Shown: piece after piece, positions 32,604 to 44,127 of the stretch | Numbering within the stretch: position 1 is the stretch's first letter | How the letters are laid out: the number at the start of each line of letters is the position of its first letter | From: Cryptomeria japonica | Lineage: Eukaryota > Streptophyta > Pinopsida > Cupressales > Cupressaceae | DNA: 64,000 bases | Direction: 5' to 3' | Assembly (NCBI RefSeq): GCF_030272615.1 | Contig: NC_081406.1 | Span: forward strand, 396,636,439-396,700,438 | Position numbers and translations under genes: made by a program | The notes under the pieces: generated by a model | Told to the model about the DNA's origin: nothing | Seen by the model: only the letters and a program-made list of their open reading frames with translations | Database searches by the model: none

Positions 32604-33906
32604 CTTGCTCAGTTTCTGGAATATGACTTGGGCATCTACGGTAGAGGGATATCAATTGTTGTAAAAAGGGTGGAAAGGTTTCATTTTCCTTTTGTTTTGT
32701 AGTGCATAGATCCATCAAAGTAATTGGGGTATCAATGTTATGTGAGAAGTTTGCTATGAACTATTCAGCTAGTTCACCCCATGATGTGATCTTTGGTGGG
32801 AGGTGTGAAAACTATTCCAAAGTAGAACCTCCAAGACTCTTGGGAAATAACCTCATCAAATAGGTATCCTCATATGCAACTTCTATACATGCAGTGAAGA
32901 ATTCTCTGATGTGATCTCTAGGATCACCTTTCCCTTGTTATTTGTCGAATTTCAGTGTTTCAAAGTGAGGAGGGAAAGCAAGTATGTATAATGTATGATC
33001 AAAGGGATACAAACGTAAGTCTTACATTGTGTAATTCTTCTTGTCATTGTCGGTTTCTATAGTTTTCATATATTGTTGGAGATTTTGTACTTGTTGGGCG
33101 AGAATTTCTGTTTGAGTTAATGGTGCATTCTGTGTGTACATATTTCCCACAAATGGACTAGTGGTAGTATATATGGGAGGTTGTTGGTATGTACCATAAC
33201 TGTAACCTTGTGTATTTTGGTTTCTGTTGGGTGGTGTGAAGTAAGCAAACTGTGAACCAGTATTTGGTTGAGTCGTACCAAACATATTAGCGGAACCTAG
33301 ATTAATGTTCTGATGACTATGCGTGGAACCCATTGAATGAGAAACCAAAGGTTGTGTTGTACTTGTTGGATTTGAAACCTATGATGTTTGTGTTTGATTT
33401 TGTGTGGAGGTACTTGATATTGTTGGTGTAGTTTGGGAGGTTACGTTAGCATGCGTTTGTGTGTTGACGTTTATAGTTGATGATGACATGCTAGTTTGGG
33501 AACTTGTGTTTGAAAGCAAAGCTGCTTGAGTTGACGATGTTGGTGCACTTTAGGAAGAACCTGAAGCCATAGCTTGTGTTTGTGTTACATTAGTTATTTG
33601 ACTGATATCCTAACTCAAGGTTATCCTTGATGGTAAGATCATTGTGATGTCAAAATCTTGAGGTAGCTTGGCATCGTTTTGCAATAATGAGGAGAGATAC
33701 CGACTCTTGTCATGATTGATTAGTGTGTTAAGTATCATAAGGACATGTAGGTCTTGTTGAGTGACCTCTAGTTCTTCCTGTGTCAAATTCTATTGAGTTT
33801 CTTGTATCTTTAGTATGTTGTTGAAGTTCAATTGTTTGTGAGGTTGACTATTTGATACATCCATGTTCCAAGTAGGGTTGATCAACAAGTCATTGTTAGG
33901 ATCCAT
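32604..33906 (-). pseudogene. Element H gag, N-terminal half
   Basis: The minus-strand start is ATG 33906 (MDPNNDLLINPTWNMD). A long Gln/Ser/Thr/Asn-rich region follows (33800-33030, including TSSTQAALLSNTSSQTSM and a 108-codon open part at 33348-33022). Then comes a Ty3 Gag capsid domain with LAFPPHFETLKFDK-stop, GKGDPRDHIREFFTACIEVA, YLMRLFPKSLGGSTLE-stop and LMDLCTTKQKENETF. The capsid domain is cut at 32604 by the LARD-like element and resumes at 4361. The in-frame stops at expected Trp (TAG for TGG) and other codons show decay. Confidence 0.8.
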
Positions 33907-34047
33907 CTTTTCTTTTTGTGACCTTGTGATGGGCATTTACGAATGTTATATGAGGACACTAAAACCTATGAATGACTATGATAGTAGGATATGAGTGCAA
34001 GACCTGAGACAAAAGGACTATAATGCATGCAAACTAGACCTAAATCT

Positions 34048-34331
34048 CTATCGGGGATTAGGACGTGGAATTTGTTGAGGACATTGTTGAGGTGTTTGTA
34101 ATGTAAGTCTCTCAAGTTCTTGTTGAAGGAGTTCTTCCACAATTTCTCTATCAATTCTACAGGCAATCTTATATTCTCGATATATTTCAAACTCGACTCC
34201 TATGTATTGAGGTGCACTTTCTTTAATTCCCAAGGCAAGTTATCTAAGCCATCAAGGATTTCTCATTGACCATCGTTCGACACTAGATTAGGTTGCTCAA
34301 AGGGGAGAAAACCATCACCTGGTAGACCCAT
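34048..34331 (-). pseudogene. Short pre-gag ORF of element H
   Basis: From ATG 34331 (MGLPGDGFLPFEQPNLVSND) the frame meets a stop, then after a one-base shift reads GIKESAPQYIGVEFEIYREY and REIVEELLQQELERLTLQ to 34048. A protein-like Glu/Gln-rich segment just before gag recalls the extra ORF upstream of gag in Ogre elements (family knowledge), though it is shorter. I assign no function. Confidence 0.35.
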
Positions 34332-34359
34332 TATGACTCATGCTATGACCTTCTAAGAT

Positions 34360-34775
34360 GATTGTGTAAATGATGATGGACTGTGACAAATGTATATGGA
34401 GATTAGACAAGGACTAAAATGGAGATTATGAGGATGCAAAAATGAGGACTTATGCGATGATTATGAGGACGTAAATGAGATGTAAATGAGGACTCTATAA
34501 GGACTATGCAAGATAATGCAAGGACTTATGGGAAGATTATGATGATGTATATGGGAACTCTACAGGGATGTATATGGAGACTATATAAGGATGTAGGTGA
34601 ACACTATATAAGGACTGATGTAAGAATATATGAGGACGATAGTGAGGACTATGCAAGGACTTATGCAATGTAAGGACGCAAATGAGGACTATAATGGGGA
34701 CGATAGTGAGGACTATGCAAAGTAAGGACATAAATGAGGACTATAATGAGGACGATAGTGCAAAGGACTGATGCA
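34360..34775. repeat. Degenerate tandem repeats in H leader (ATGAGGACTA type)
   Basis: Repeated variants of ATGAGGACTATGCAAGGAC with AATGAGGACTATAATG and GACGATAGTGAGGACT. The unit length is irregular, about 16-40 bp. Confidence 0.75.
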
Positions 34776-35816
34776 AAATCTATGGATTCTAGGAAAACCT
34801 ATGATCACAAGTATGTAAGACATTTCTGCTATGAGAGTTTTGGACCTTTGTTGATGTTTCAAGAAGAACTTTGTCTAGACAATTTTGTCCGTGACTAGTT
34901 TTTCTGACTGTTTGAAAACAAGTATGTCTAAATGAACTTTTATCCAACACATTGAGAATCTAGAGTCACGCAAAGAAGGGTCTGAAATAGCCCATAGTCA
35001 AGACTGACTCAATACTAGTCTAGCACAATGATACATGTAAAAGCATAGCGGACACTTCTTAGGCTGGATATTGGAAACCATTCGATGAGGCCCTTACAAT
35101 AAAATACCAAAATAAAATGAACAACTAAAGAGTCTGGCAACACTGGCTCCACTCCATGACACACACTTCTTGGGCATGCCGGTCTCTCTTACCTCAAAGA
35201 TCTTGAGATCTTATCGTCGGGGAATTTCTGTCTCATCGTGTAAGGTACATGAAGGGTATCTATGGGGTACAATCTACACTCCCAAAACTATGAATGTAGG
35301 ATTTTTGGCTACTTAATTTGGTTCGTAGTGGGGGAACTTTCAGGGTAAATCAAGTGGATATACATGTGGTGGCTAGCTCATTTAAGAGATATCCCAACCT
35401 ATAGAACACATGTTTTTACACATCTAACAAACAAGCACCAAGGGATTTTGACTTTCATCAAGACCACAAAGGTAGTTGCATGTCGATACTGAGGGAAACC
35501 ATCGGTATACCACATCAGCACCAATTGATTTATGATTTTCACTAAAATCATAAATATTTATATAGTGGACCAAAAGAGAGTACCGCTTGGGTAGTTCCCT
35601 TCTAGAACTAGAGAGGTTCCAAAATACAGGTCCTAATTTCTAAAAATAAAAAAATTGAGCATCGTTAACACTTTTCTCTTGCACCCAGGTCCACGAAAGC
35701 CAGGGGAGAGGATAGTGCGTGTTAACAATAAGATCACTCTAGACAGAGAGCAAGCGCTTGAATTTTTCCTTTAAGATATAACAATGTGTGATTTACTCTA
35801 TTGATAAGCCAGATTC
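34776..35816 (-). other. H leader, non-coding
   Basis: About 1 kb between two tandem-repeat blocks. No ORF or RNA gene is recognised on either strand. Confidence 0.5.
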
Positions 35817-36092
35817 ACATCAATTTTAAAGCCCAAAATGAGGTGTGAGATACACATGTGCATGTCTATTTTAAACACCAAAATGAAGTGTGAAGTCATG
35901 CATGTCAATTTTAAGCACCAAAATGAAGTGTGAAATCAGGCATGTCAATTTTAAACACCAAATCCAAAAGTGAGTTCATGCATGTCAATTTTAAGCACCA
36001 AGTCCAAAAGTGAGTTCATGCATGTCAATTTAAGCACCAAATCTAAAAGTGAATTCATGCATGTCAATTTTAAGCACCAAATATGAAGTGTG
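35817..36092. repeat. Tandem repeat, unit about 42 bp, in H leader
   Basis: Six to seven units built around CATGTCAATTTTAAGCACCA followed by a variable AAATCCAAAAGTGAGTT or AAATGAAGTGTGAA segment. Confidence 0.85.
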
Positions 36093-36329
36093 AATTTAAA
36101 AACAAGAAAGATCCTGCAATCACACAAGTCAATAATTTAAATGAAGTTTTTGACAGATCGAATTGTCTCTGTTACCCTTGCCACATGCTACAGACAAACT
36201 GTAAGTAACATAAATCAAAATTACAACATATAAAAAAAAGTTTTTTAGTTTAGGAAAAAACTTGCTAAAAAAGAGAAACTTTTATTTTTATATATTTATT
36301 TTAAAAATTTACTAAAAAATAAAAAATTT

Positions 36330-36605
36330 GCTAAAAAATGGAAACCTACTAAAAATAGAAACCTTCCAAAACTAGAAACCTGCCAAAAATGGAAACCTAC
36401 CAAACATAGAAACCTACCAAAAACGAAAACCTACCAAAAACAAAAACCTGCCAAAACTAGAAACCTACCAAAAATAGAAACCTGCCAAAACCGAAAATTT
36501 GCCAAAAACAAAAACCTGCCAAAAACAAAAACTTGCCAAAACTGGAAACTTGCCAAAACTAGAAACCTATAAAAAATAGAAACTTGCCAAAAATAGAAAC
36601 CTGTA
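36330..36605. repeat. Tandem repeat, unit about 17 bp, in H leader
   Basis: Around fifteen imperfect copies of AGAAACCTGCCAAAAAT and variants. It ends just before the PBS of H. The open frame seen on the minus strand (36616-36431) is a by-product of the repeat. Confidence 0.85.
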
Positions 36606-36640
36606 GGCATACACAAAATTTCAAATCAGAGTGTTGTTGA

Positions 36641-36658
36641 TTCACGTCGGGTTCATCA
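36641..36658 (-). promoter_or_regulatory. Primer-binding site of element H
   Basis: On the minus strand this is TGATGAACCCGACGTGAA, two bases from the LTR. It differs at one of 18 positions from the PBS of the GAG-only elements. Confidence 0.7.
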
Positions 36659-37318
36659 TATGTAACTCGGTAAAATTCATCATTGTATAACTAGAAATAA
36701 TAAGGAAATCACGAATCCCTATTCTAGCTATTAATTCTAATAAATATCAATAGAATAATGTAAACAAGACAACAAAGATGTATAATATTCAATCAAAATT
36801 CCCTATTCCATGACTGCATATAGCTTCCATTGTCCTTCTCTTCCTTGATGACTGTTGGCTCTTAGATATCTGCTAACCTGCAAATGGCACAAAGATTCAA
36901 AGTTCATGATTCGATTGAAATGAAAAAATGAGGTTGAATTTATAGAATTTTGGGTGAGATTGAATGAGAGGTGGAACTCAAGTGAGCTCACATGTTGATT
37001 CATAGTTAAACTGCTGATTTGTAGGCAGAATAGATGATTGAGAGGTGGAACTCAATTAATTGAATAGATTAATGAGTTAACTGATTGAGAAAAAAGTTGA
37101 TTGAAAGATGAAAAAGAATAATTGGAGGAAATTGAGGAAATGATCTAATTAATCATTTAATTGAAATGATCAATTAAATAGATTGAATTGTTAACTGAAG
37201 ATGAGTGATTGAATGCTTTTATGAAAAAAAAAAATTAGAAGATAGAAATTAATGATTGAATATAATTTGAAGGTGATTTAATTAATCAATTAATTGAATT
37301 TATCAATTAATTATTAAT

Positions 37319-37323
37319 TTAGC
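37319..37323. repeat. TSD of GAG-only element B
   Basis: TTAGC is repeated exactly at 45412-45416. Confidence 0.93.
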
Positions 37324-38576
37324 TGTAAAGCGGAAAATCAAACCCTAAGTGTTCCCCCACTCCAAGGAGAGAGAAAGGAGGTCACTAGGGTTGACGGTTT
37401 TCACTTAGGAGAGACTTTACATTCAAAAGAGGGGTTGAAACTCACAAGATCCAATCCCACACAATGCAAGATTGATTTCTAAATGAGTTTCAAGGGTTGA
37501 GACATCAAGGATACCCTCTTTTGTAAAGAATGTAGATAGAAGGATTGAACTAGGAGTGTATGTAAAAGTAAGAAAGATTCGCTTGCAGACGGAGATAGGG
37601 ACACGGGATGAAGATACGGACCTGAAATTAGCAGTAAAATGTCGAGACGATGCTGTCCTGCAAATTTGAGCGAAATTTGACGGGACGATGGCGCCCGGAG
37701 TGCACACGGTCCTCCGAAAAATCCGCGAAACAAAGGGGGATCTGTTCGTCTCTGCACAAAGATTCCAGATCTTCAATTACAGCCGCGTACCTGCAACCTA
37801 CACACAGAAAAGAGAGGACGATTGGGGGGTTAGGGATTAGGGGTTTGCCTTTAGGTCAAACCCCGGTTTTAGAATTAACCAAGAAATGAGAATGTTGTAA
37901 ATGTAAGTGTTTGTAATGTAATCAAGTACTGATACCTTGTTGTAAGAATGTTTGTATTCTTACATGCGAAGGTGTAATGATGTTGTATGTTGTATGTTGT
38001 AGGTGATCTCCTCTTCAATGGTTGAATCCTTGTCTTGAATGCAACACCTAGCCTTGAATGGAGACTTAGAATGCTCAATTGCTTGAAGGAATGCTTGAAT
38101 GCTTGAATGTTTGAATGTTTGCCTATCGCTTCCGCCTCTTGCACACATATATTTTTCCTCCTCTTTTCCGGGAGGGGAAATGTAGCTTATATACTTGTCA
38201 ATTAGGGTTAGGAGACTGATTTTTCCGACCTTAGGCCGACCTAGGAACATTATTTTCCAAATTGCAAACTTGAAGACCCGATGCCCAACAAGAGACCGGG
38301 CCCAAAATAGGGCCAGGGACCAGGGCGCTGGGCGCCATGGTCCTGAGGGACCAGGGCGTTAGGCACCATGGTCTTGAAGGACCGGGGCGCTGGGCGCCAA
38401 GGTCCCACCTCCCGGGACAGCAGGGTGCAAGGAGGATTAGGCCAAGGTGCAGAAAGATGCAGTTTTTGATGTCATAAACAGGTTTCGGGGTCTCCATTCA
38501 GGTTCAACATTGCGCCACCATCGTGAAGACCCAAATGCAATCGAAATTGCAAGTGTCACAATTTTACGATGCTACA
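37324..38576 (-). repeat. Copy B 3' LTR
   Basis: 1253 bp. The hairpin minisatellite at 38317-38405 has three units and the 30-nt module lies at 37683-37712. The minus-strand purine-rich stretch at about 38577-38591 precedes it. Confidence 0.92.
38317..38405. repeat. Hairpin minisatellite, three units, copy B 3' LTR
   Basis: 89 bp, which fits two 31-bp periods plus a 27-bp terminal unit. The arms are GGACCA and TGGTCC. Confidence 0.8.
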
Positions 38577-39328
38577 TTTAGCCCCCACTTTAGCGGGAGT
38601 ATAAGTGTACGCCCATACTTCCGGTAAAGTACAAGGAAACAACATTGAAAGACTTTCACCACGTCAAGGAGGCAAGATACACCAAGCCCCCAGTGGACTA
38701 AGGATCTTACGACTTCGATTGACAAAGTAAAAGGGAAGATCATGAGGGGGAACCATGACTGTCAGTAGTAAGGTTCCCTCACTATGAGTCATGCAAGAAA
38801 CATACCAAAAATTTTCAAGGCAAAGCTCAGTTCGCCAAGAAATTCTCAAGTATCTTGAAGAGATATGAACGGAGTGTATGCCCCCTACGTTAAAGCGATC
38901 GCACATGCCTCATCGGGGGTGATTGCTTTAAGGTAGTGATACACATAAGAAATGAGAAAGGAAAGGAGCATGTTATCACAAAGATTTAGCCCCCAAGTGT
39001 GAGATAAACCCAAGGATAATAGACACAAAACACAAAGCACGAGGTGACTTCGCTTTCCTTGGGGTCAGTATGCTGTATGATAATTCATGTATATCATATG
39101 TATGTATGCATAATTGTTCTTCATTCCCCAATCAAGGAAGGTCACCTAGAAAAAGGGAACACATGTGTCTTTTGAGTCAACATGAGAGAGACCAAAAGAG
39201 ATCTCAATGCTTTGCATCGTCCTCAAGTAGACAACACTAAGGACAACAAATAGAAGAATGGGAATAACACATAGAAGAAGTAACAAAAGATGTCAAGAGA
39301 GGAGGAGAGAGTCTGCTATGCTAATGAA
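38577..39328 (-). other. Copy B region between gag and 3' LTR
   Basis: Non-coding and collinear with 11055-11853 of copy A. Confidence 0.6.
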
Positions 39329-42300
39329 CTAGTCTAGCACGTCATCCACCCCCCGATCTTGCTGATCAATATTTCGGGAAGGCAGGAAACATGCTAGAGG
39401 AGGAAAATCCAACACAACTGATGGAGCTATCACAAGATCCAAACAAGGGCTATGTTCATGTTCCAAGCCACGTTGTTCTTGTCTAGGAGCTAGGATAAGT
39501 GCTTTAGAAAATTCGTTAGATAAATGGTTATCAATATCAACATATTTATATTCACTATCAGAAGAAAGAGGAGTAACATTTTCATCATGAATAACATTTT
39601 CATCTATATCATCATCAAGATTTATAAAAATAGGATGTTTAACTCGCACAGGATCAAAACCATCATGCATCTTATGTTTAGGAGATTTTGGCTCAATTTT
39701 CGGCTGAGGAGAAAATGGAATAATACTAGCTGAAGGTGTTTTTGGGGATTGCAAAGTTTGGGAAACAACTGCACGAGCTCTAAGACGACGCTTTCGTCGG
39801 CGTTCACGCGCAGAACGATTTCATCTAGTCTTAGTAGGAAGTTGAGAAGATTGAGGAGGAGGAATGTTCTCATCCTTATCACTTGGGTGTTTAGGTTGTG
39901 GTCTCTTAGGTTGGACAATAGGAGAAGAGGAAGGTCTCTTCTCTCTATAAGAGAAAGGAGGAGGAACTGCTCCATATAAAGGAGGGATATCTGGTTTAGG
40001 AAGGAGACCAAGTCCATCATGATGAGGAGGTATAGGTCTACCTTTAGAAAGTTTATTAGACATAGACATAGTCACATCCATAGGGATGGGTTGGGAATCT
40101 TCTTGAGGAAAGACATTAGTTTTATCTTTCAAAGGAAGAACTTCCTTCTCAAGAATGATAGGAATATCAAGTTTGGGTGTTCTAGGTTCACTTAGAGATA
40201 GGATCATATCTTTTTTCCACTTTTGATAAGATTTGAAAAGGTGATCACTTCGCGGTGGAAGAGATTGAAATTGTTTAGGCCAAAAATAATCAATAGGAAC
40301 ACTAGAAGTTCTTTCAGCTGGTTTAAAGAGACTATGATTGACAGTAACAACTTCACCATTATGGGGAAACTTCAAACACTTGTGAATAGGAGAAGCAATA
40401 GCTTTCATGGAAGATAACCAAGGATAGCCTAGCTTCACACAAAATTGTTCGGATGATGGAATAATAGCAAAGCTCACATTAAGGGATTTGTTATGGACCT
40501 CAATAGGTAATGTAGTAGAACCAATTGCAGGAGAAGAAAATGCATCAAATAATTTCACAACCACATTTGTTTTGTCATAAATCACTTGATTCAATTGCAA
40601 AGTAAAAAGAAATTCTTCAGTAATGACATTAACCATACAAGAAGGATCAATAAGCACTCCACGACAAGGTGTATTTTTGACTTTTGCAACTATATATAAA
40701 GGACCATCAGGTGGCCTGATAGTTTCAGTGGAATCAAATGTGATGGAAGGTTCTTTAGGGATTTTCTGCTGCTCCACAAAGTTAATCACATTCGGAGTCA
40801 TAGACACAAGACCATCAGGTGAGAAAGAGGAATCATTAGTCTCAATCACATTAGAGGTATGAGAAGGTAATGGATCAGTAAAAAATCTTAAGATTTTGGT
40901 TAGGAAGAGCTACAGATGTGTTGCCTTTATCATTCACACCTAAAACAGAGATAGTATTATTATCAATCAAATCTTGAATTTTACCCTTTAAAGCAAAACA
41001 TTTTTTAGTATCATGCCCAGGTTGACAATGAAATTGACAAAAAGATTTGTTATCAAAATAGGGTGAATTAATCTTTGCAGGATCTATTTGCTTTATAGGA
41101 GGGAGAGTAAGCACATTTTGTTCCAATAACTTATTCATAATACTATGCAATGATTCATTCAAAGGAGTAAACTTTTTTTCTTTCTTAAAAAACTTAGAAA
41201 TAGGAGGCACACCTGATGCTGCATTCACATTGTAGTTTATGATGTTTTCATTGAACTTAATGAACCCTCTGTTCGGTTTAAACTTCCCAAATGGTTGTTG
41301 ACTACTATCACCCTTATCACTCGGAGCCATAGGATTTGCTTGTTCCATTTGACTCACAGTCAGTTGATAATTGTGAAGAGTTGCACACAACTGTTGGAAA
41401 GAAGTAAACTCAGCAAACAGAAGTTTTTCTCTAATATCTTTTTGTAAATTAGAAATAAAAATTCTTTGAATATCATTGTCAGGTACTGGAAAAGAAATTT
41501 GAGCACACAAATGCTTATATCTACCAATGAAATCAGTCACTTTTTCTTTAACACCTTGTTTACAATGCATTAAATCAATCAAAGTAAATTTAGGACTTAT
41601 ATTGTTTTGAAATTGTTGAATAAAAGCATTTGCAAGTTGTTGGAAAGAAGTAATAGAATAGGAAGGCAACGAGCAATACCATTGTAGAGCCTTATCTCTT
41701 AATGTTCTAGTAAACATTTTTGCAAGCAACCTTTGGTCATAAGCAAAATCGGTACATATTGTTTGAAATGTCTTAACATGTGTTAGAGGATCACCTTTAC
41801 CATTATAAAGCTCCAATTGCGGGATTTCAACATGTTTAGGGGGGATAGCTCGAACAATGTCAAGAGAAAGTGGGCTCACAACATCAAATGTGGGCACACT
41901 AAACTTAGATTGATTCATAGAGGCAATTTGTTGCTGTAAAGAAGAGACAGTTTGTGCAAGATTGTTAATGGTCGCTTCAGTCGAAGATTGTAATGCAGGT
42001 ATTATGTTATTGAAAGAAGGTATTGATTGAGAGTAAGGTGGCGGGACACTATGATAGTTAGTCATAGGAGATGATTGGAAAGAAGGAACACTACAAGGAG
42101 GAATGGAATGGTTAAATGAATTGCCCCCTTGCGTCATGTTCATTTGTGGAGATGTAATAGGGACACTCATTGAAGGAATGAATGAGGAAGTCGGATTGAA
42201 TGAAGGAAGAGGGTTGATTGAAGAAGAAGGATTGCCCCCATGACTGGTGATCATAGGTGGAATGTTTTGTATTGAAGTAGTCATTATGTTTGATGTAAAA

Positions 42301-42758
42301 GTAGGTATAATAGCAATAGAAGTTGTCAAAGGAATAGAATGATTGACTTGAGTAGGAGGTTGTGTATAACCTAAAGTTTCGGCACAACTCTTCATAGGCA
42401 TCACATTCAAATCCACGATGTGTGCAATACTATGTAAAATATCAATTCCATTCTTATCACTTTGAACCAGACGTTTTAGACCCTCAATTAATGAAAGAGC
42501 TTGACTATCGGGATATTCTTGAGACATCCATTGCTGAAAATCATCAAATTGGTTATCCAATTTTGAAAGTTGTTCTATAGGAACCTCATGGAGAGCTTCT
42601 TCATCATTAAGAGGATTAGAGGAATTTCCCATGTCCTCGTTAAAAAGGCCATTCAAATTAGGTTCCATCTCCTTGGTAATTAAACCTTGGAAAGACTTAA
42701 TTCTAAGGCTTCGTCTAACGGGAATAGTGTAAGTAGGGCTTATTGTTGTAAAACTCAT
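39329..42758 (-). pseudogene. Copy B Gag-protease-like ORF, one frameshift and one nonsense
   Basis: It starts like copy A (MSFTTISPTYTIPVRRSLRI) and keeps the capsid domain, the zinc knuckle (CQFHCQPGHDTKKC) and the protease-like part with VLID-PSCMVNVI, so the D-P-S change predates both insertions. An extra T in a homopolymer near 40873 shifts the frame after 627 codons. A TGA replaces the CGA of copy A at 39821-39823, where copy A reads KTRRNR. The C-terminus runs 15 codons beyond the copy A stop (ending GVDDVLD), because the position that is TGA in copy A is CGA here. Function when intact is as in copy A. Confidence 0.88.
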
Positions 42759-43069
42759 GCACTAGAGAGAGAGAGAGAAGATTTTGAAAATAAAGTTGAC
42801 AAAATTGAACAATGAGATAATGATCATCCAATTTGAACTTTGTGAAAGAAGAGGGAAACACAACTTCCAAGAAAGGTAGGCACAATTGAAAATTAGGGCC
42901 AAGGGGGTAGCACTTAATTTTAATTGTTATCTTGAAAATTGAGATCTTGAATTTTGAATTTATTTTCGAATTTAGAGGTAGCAAATTTCAATAAAATCAG
43001 CCAATCTCCTAGATTTAAGCTGTTAAATGCAATCATGACAATCTCCTGAAGTTTCAGAAAAAATGTCGG

Positions 43070-43099
43070 GGACCATGGCGAACGGAGTGCACACGGTCC
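43070..43099 (-). repeat. 30-nt inverted-repeat module, copy B leader
   Basis: The minus-strand arms are GGACCGTG and CATGGTCC. It is the counterpart of 7498-7527. Confidence 0.65.
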
Positions 43100-43692
43100 T
43101 CACAACTTTTTTTGAAATTTTCAGGGATGAAAGTTATGATGATTTTAAAGCCAATCTGAAAAAATTGAGTGATTTTACGATCTGTAGATAGGCCAAATTA
43201 AAGTTGCAATCTCAAAATTGAACCCTACCAAGATTGTTGAAAAATGCAAAATTTGAATTTTGAAAAAGAGAGGGAAACTGAACTTTTGAATTTTATGATT
43301 TTAGAGGGAATACTAAAAGCAATGCAAGCTTTGAAATTTAAAAGTTGACTCAATTTCATGCAAAATTCAAATTTGAAAGCGGAAATCAAAGTTGTTGTAA
43401 TTAAGCACTTAATTTCAAAAGTCACAAACTGCAAGAATTTGAACAAAGCACTGAAACTTCGAATGAATGCCAACACACTTTTCAGATTTAGGATAGTAAG
43501 AAACACAATTTTAACACAAAATTTCAATTTCAACAATTTTTGAATGATTAAAAGCCTTAATCCAAGCAATCACTAGACCAACTTTGACTTTAATTTTGAA
43601 AGTGTTAGAATTGATGAAATCAGCCAAGATTCTGGATTCTAGCAGAAAAATACAGTAAGATCTAGCTCCCGAAATTTCAGAAAAAATGTCGG

Positions 43693-43722
43693 GGACGATG
43701 GCGCTCGGGGTGCACACGGTCC
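43693..43722 (-). repeat. 30-nt inverted-repeat module, copy B leader
   Basis: The minus-strand arms are GGACCGTG and CATCGTCC. It is the counterpart of 6876-6905. Confidence 0.65.
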
Positions 43723-44106
43723 TCGCAACGTTTTTCAAAATTTTCAGGGATGAGAGATATTATGATTTTGTTGCGGAATCCAAAGTTACAGCCGATTTGG
43801 AGGTGTTTTGATCAGTGAAATCATCAGTCAAAGGTTGAATCAAGAGGGTTTTAAAAATTAGGGTTTTGACACTTAACCTCTTGATTTTCAGAATTAAAGC
43901 ACAAATATGATTTGACAATTTGCAATAGAAGGGTAGATCTGAAACAAGCATTAATAATTAAACATTTCACAAGCTCAATTACTAAAAAGAAAATTTAGGG
44001 TTTTTATGCAATTACCCTCTAAAATTTGCAAAAGATCAAACATGGAAATGTAATTAAGGAAGCAAAATTTTTTCAGATCTAACCATGAATAATCAGAATT
44101 AGGATG

Positions 44107-44124
44107 TTCACGTCGGGTTCACCA
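44107..44124 (-). promoter_or_regulatory. Primer-binding site, copy B
   Basis: Its complement is TGGTGAACCCGACGTGAA, identical to copy A, three bases from the LTR end. Confidence 0.75.
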
Positions 44125-44127
44125 AAA

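Noticed and set aside
35817-36092. Regularly spaced repeats that might look like a CRISPR array
   Set aside because: The units are contiguous and imperfect with no unique spacers, and the context is a plant retrotransposon leader.
36431-36616. 61-codon repetitive ORF with Phe-Gly-Arg-Phe-Leu units
   Set aside because: It is the translation of a 17-bp tandem repeat in the H leader.
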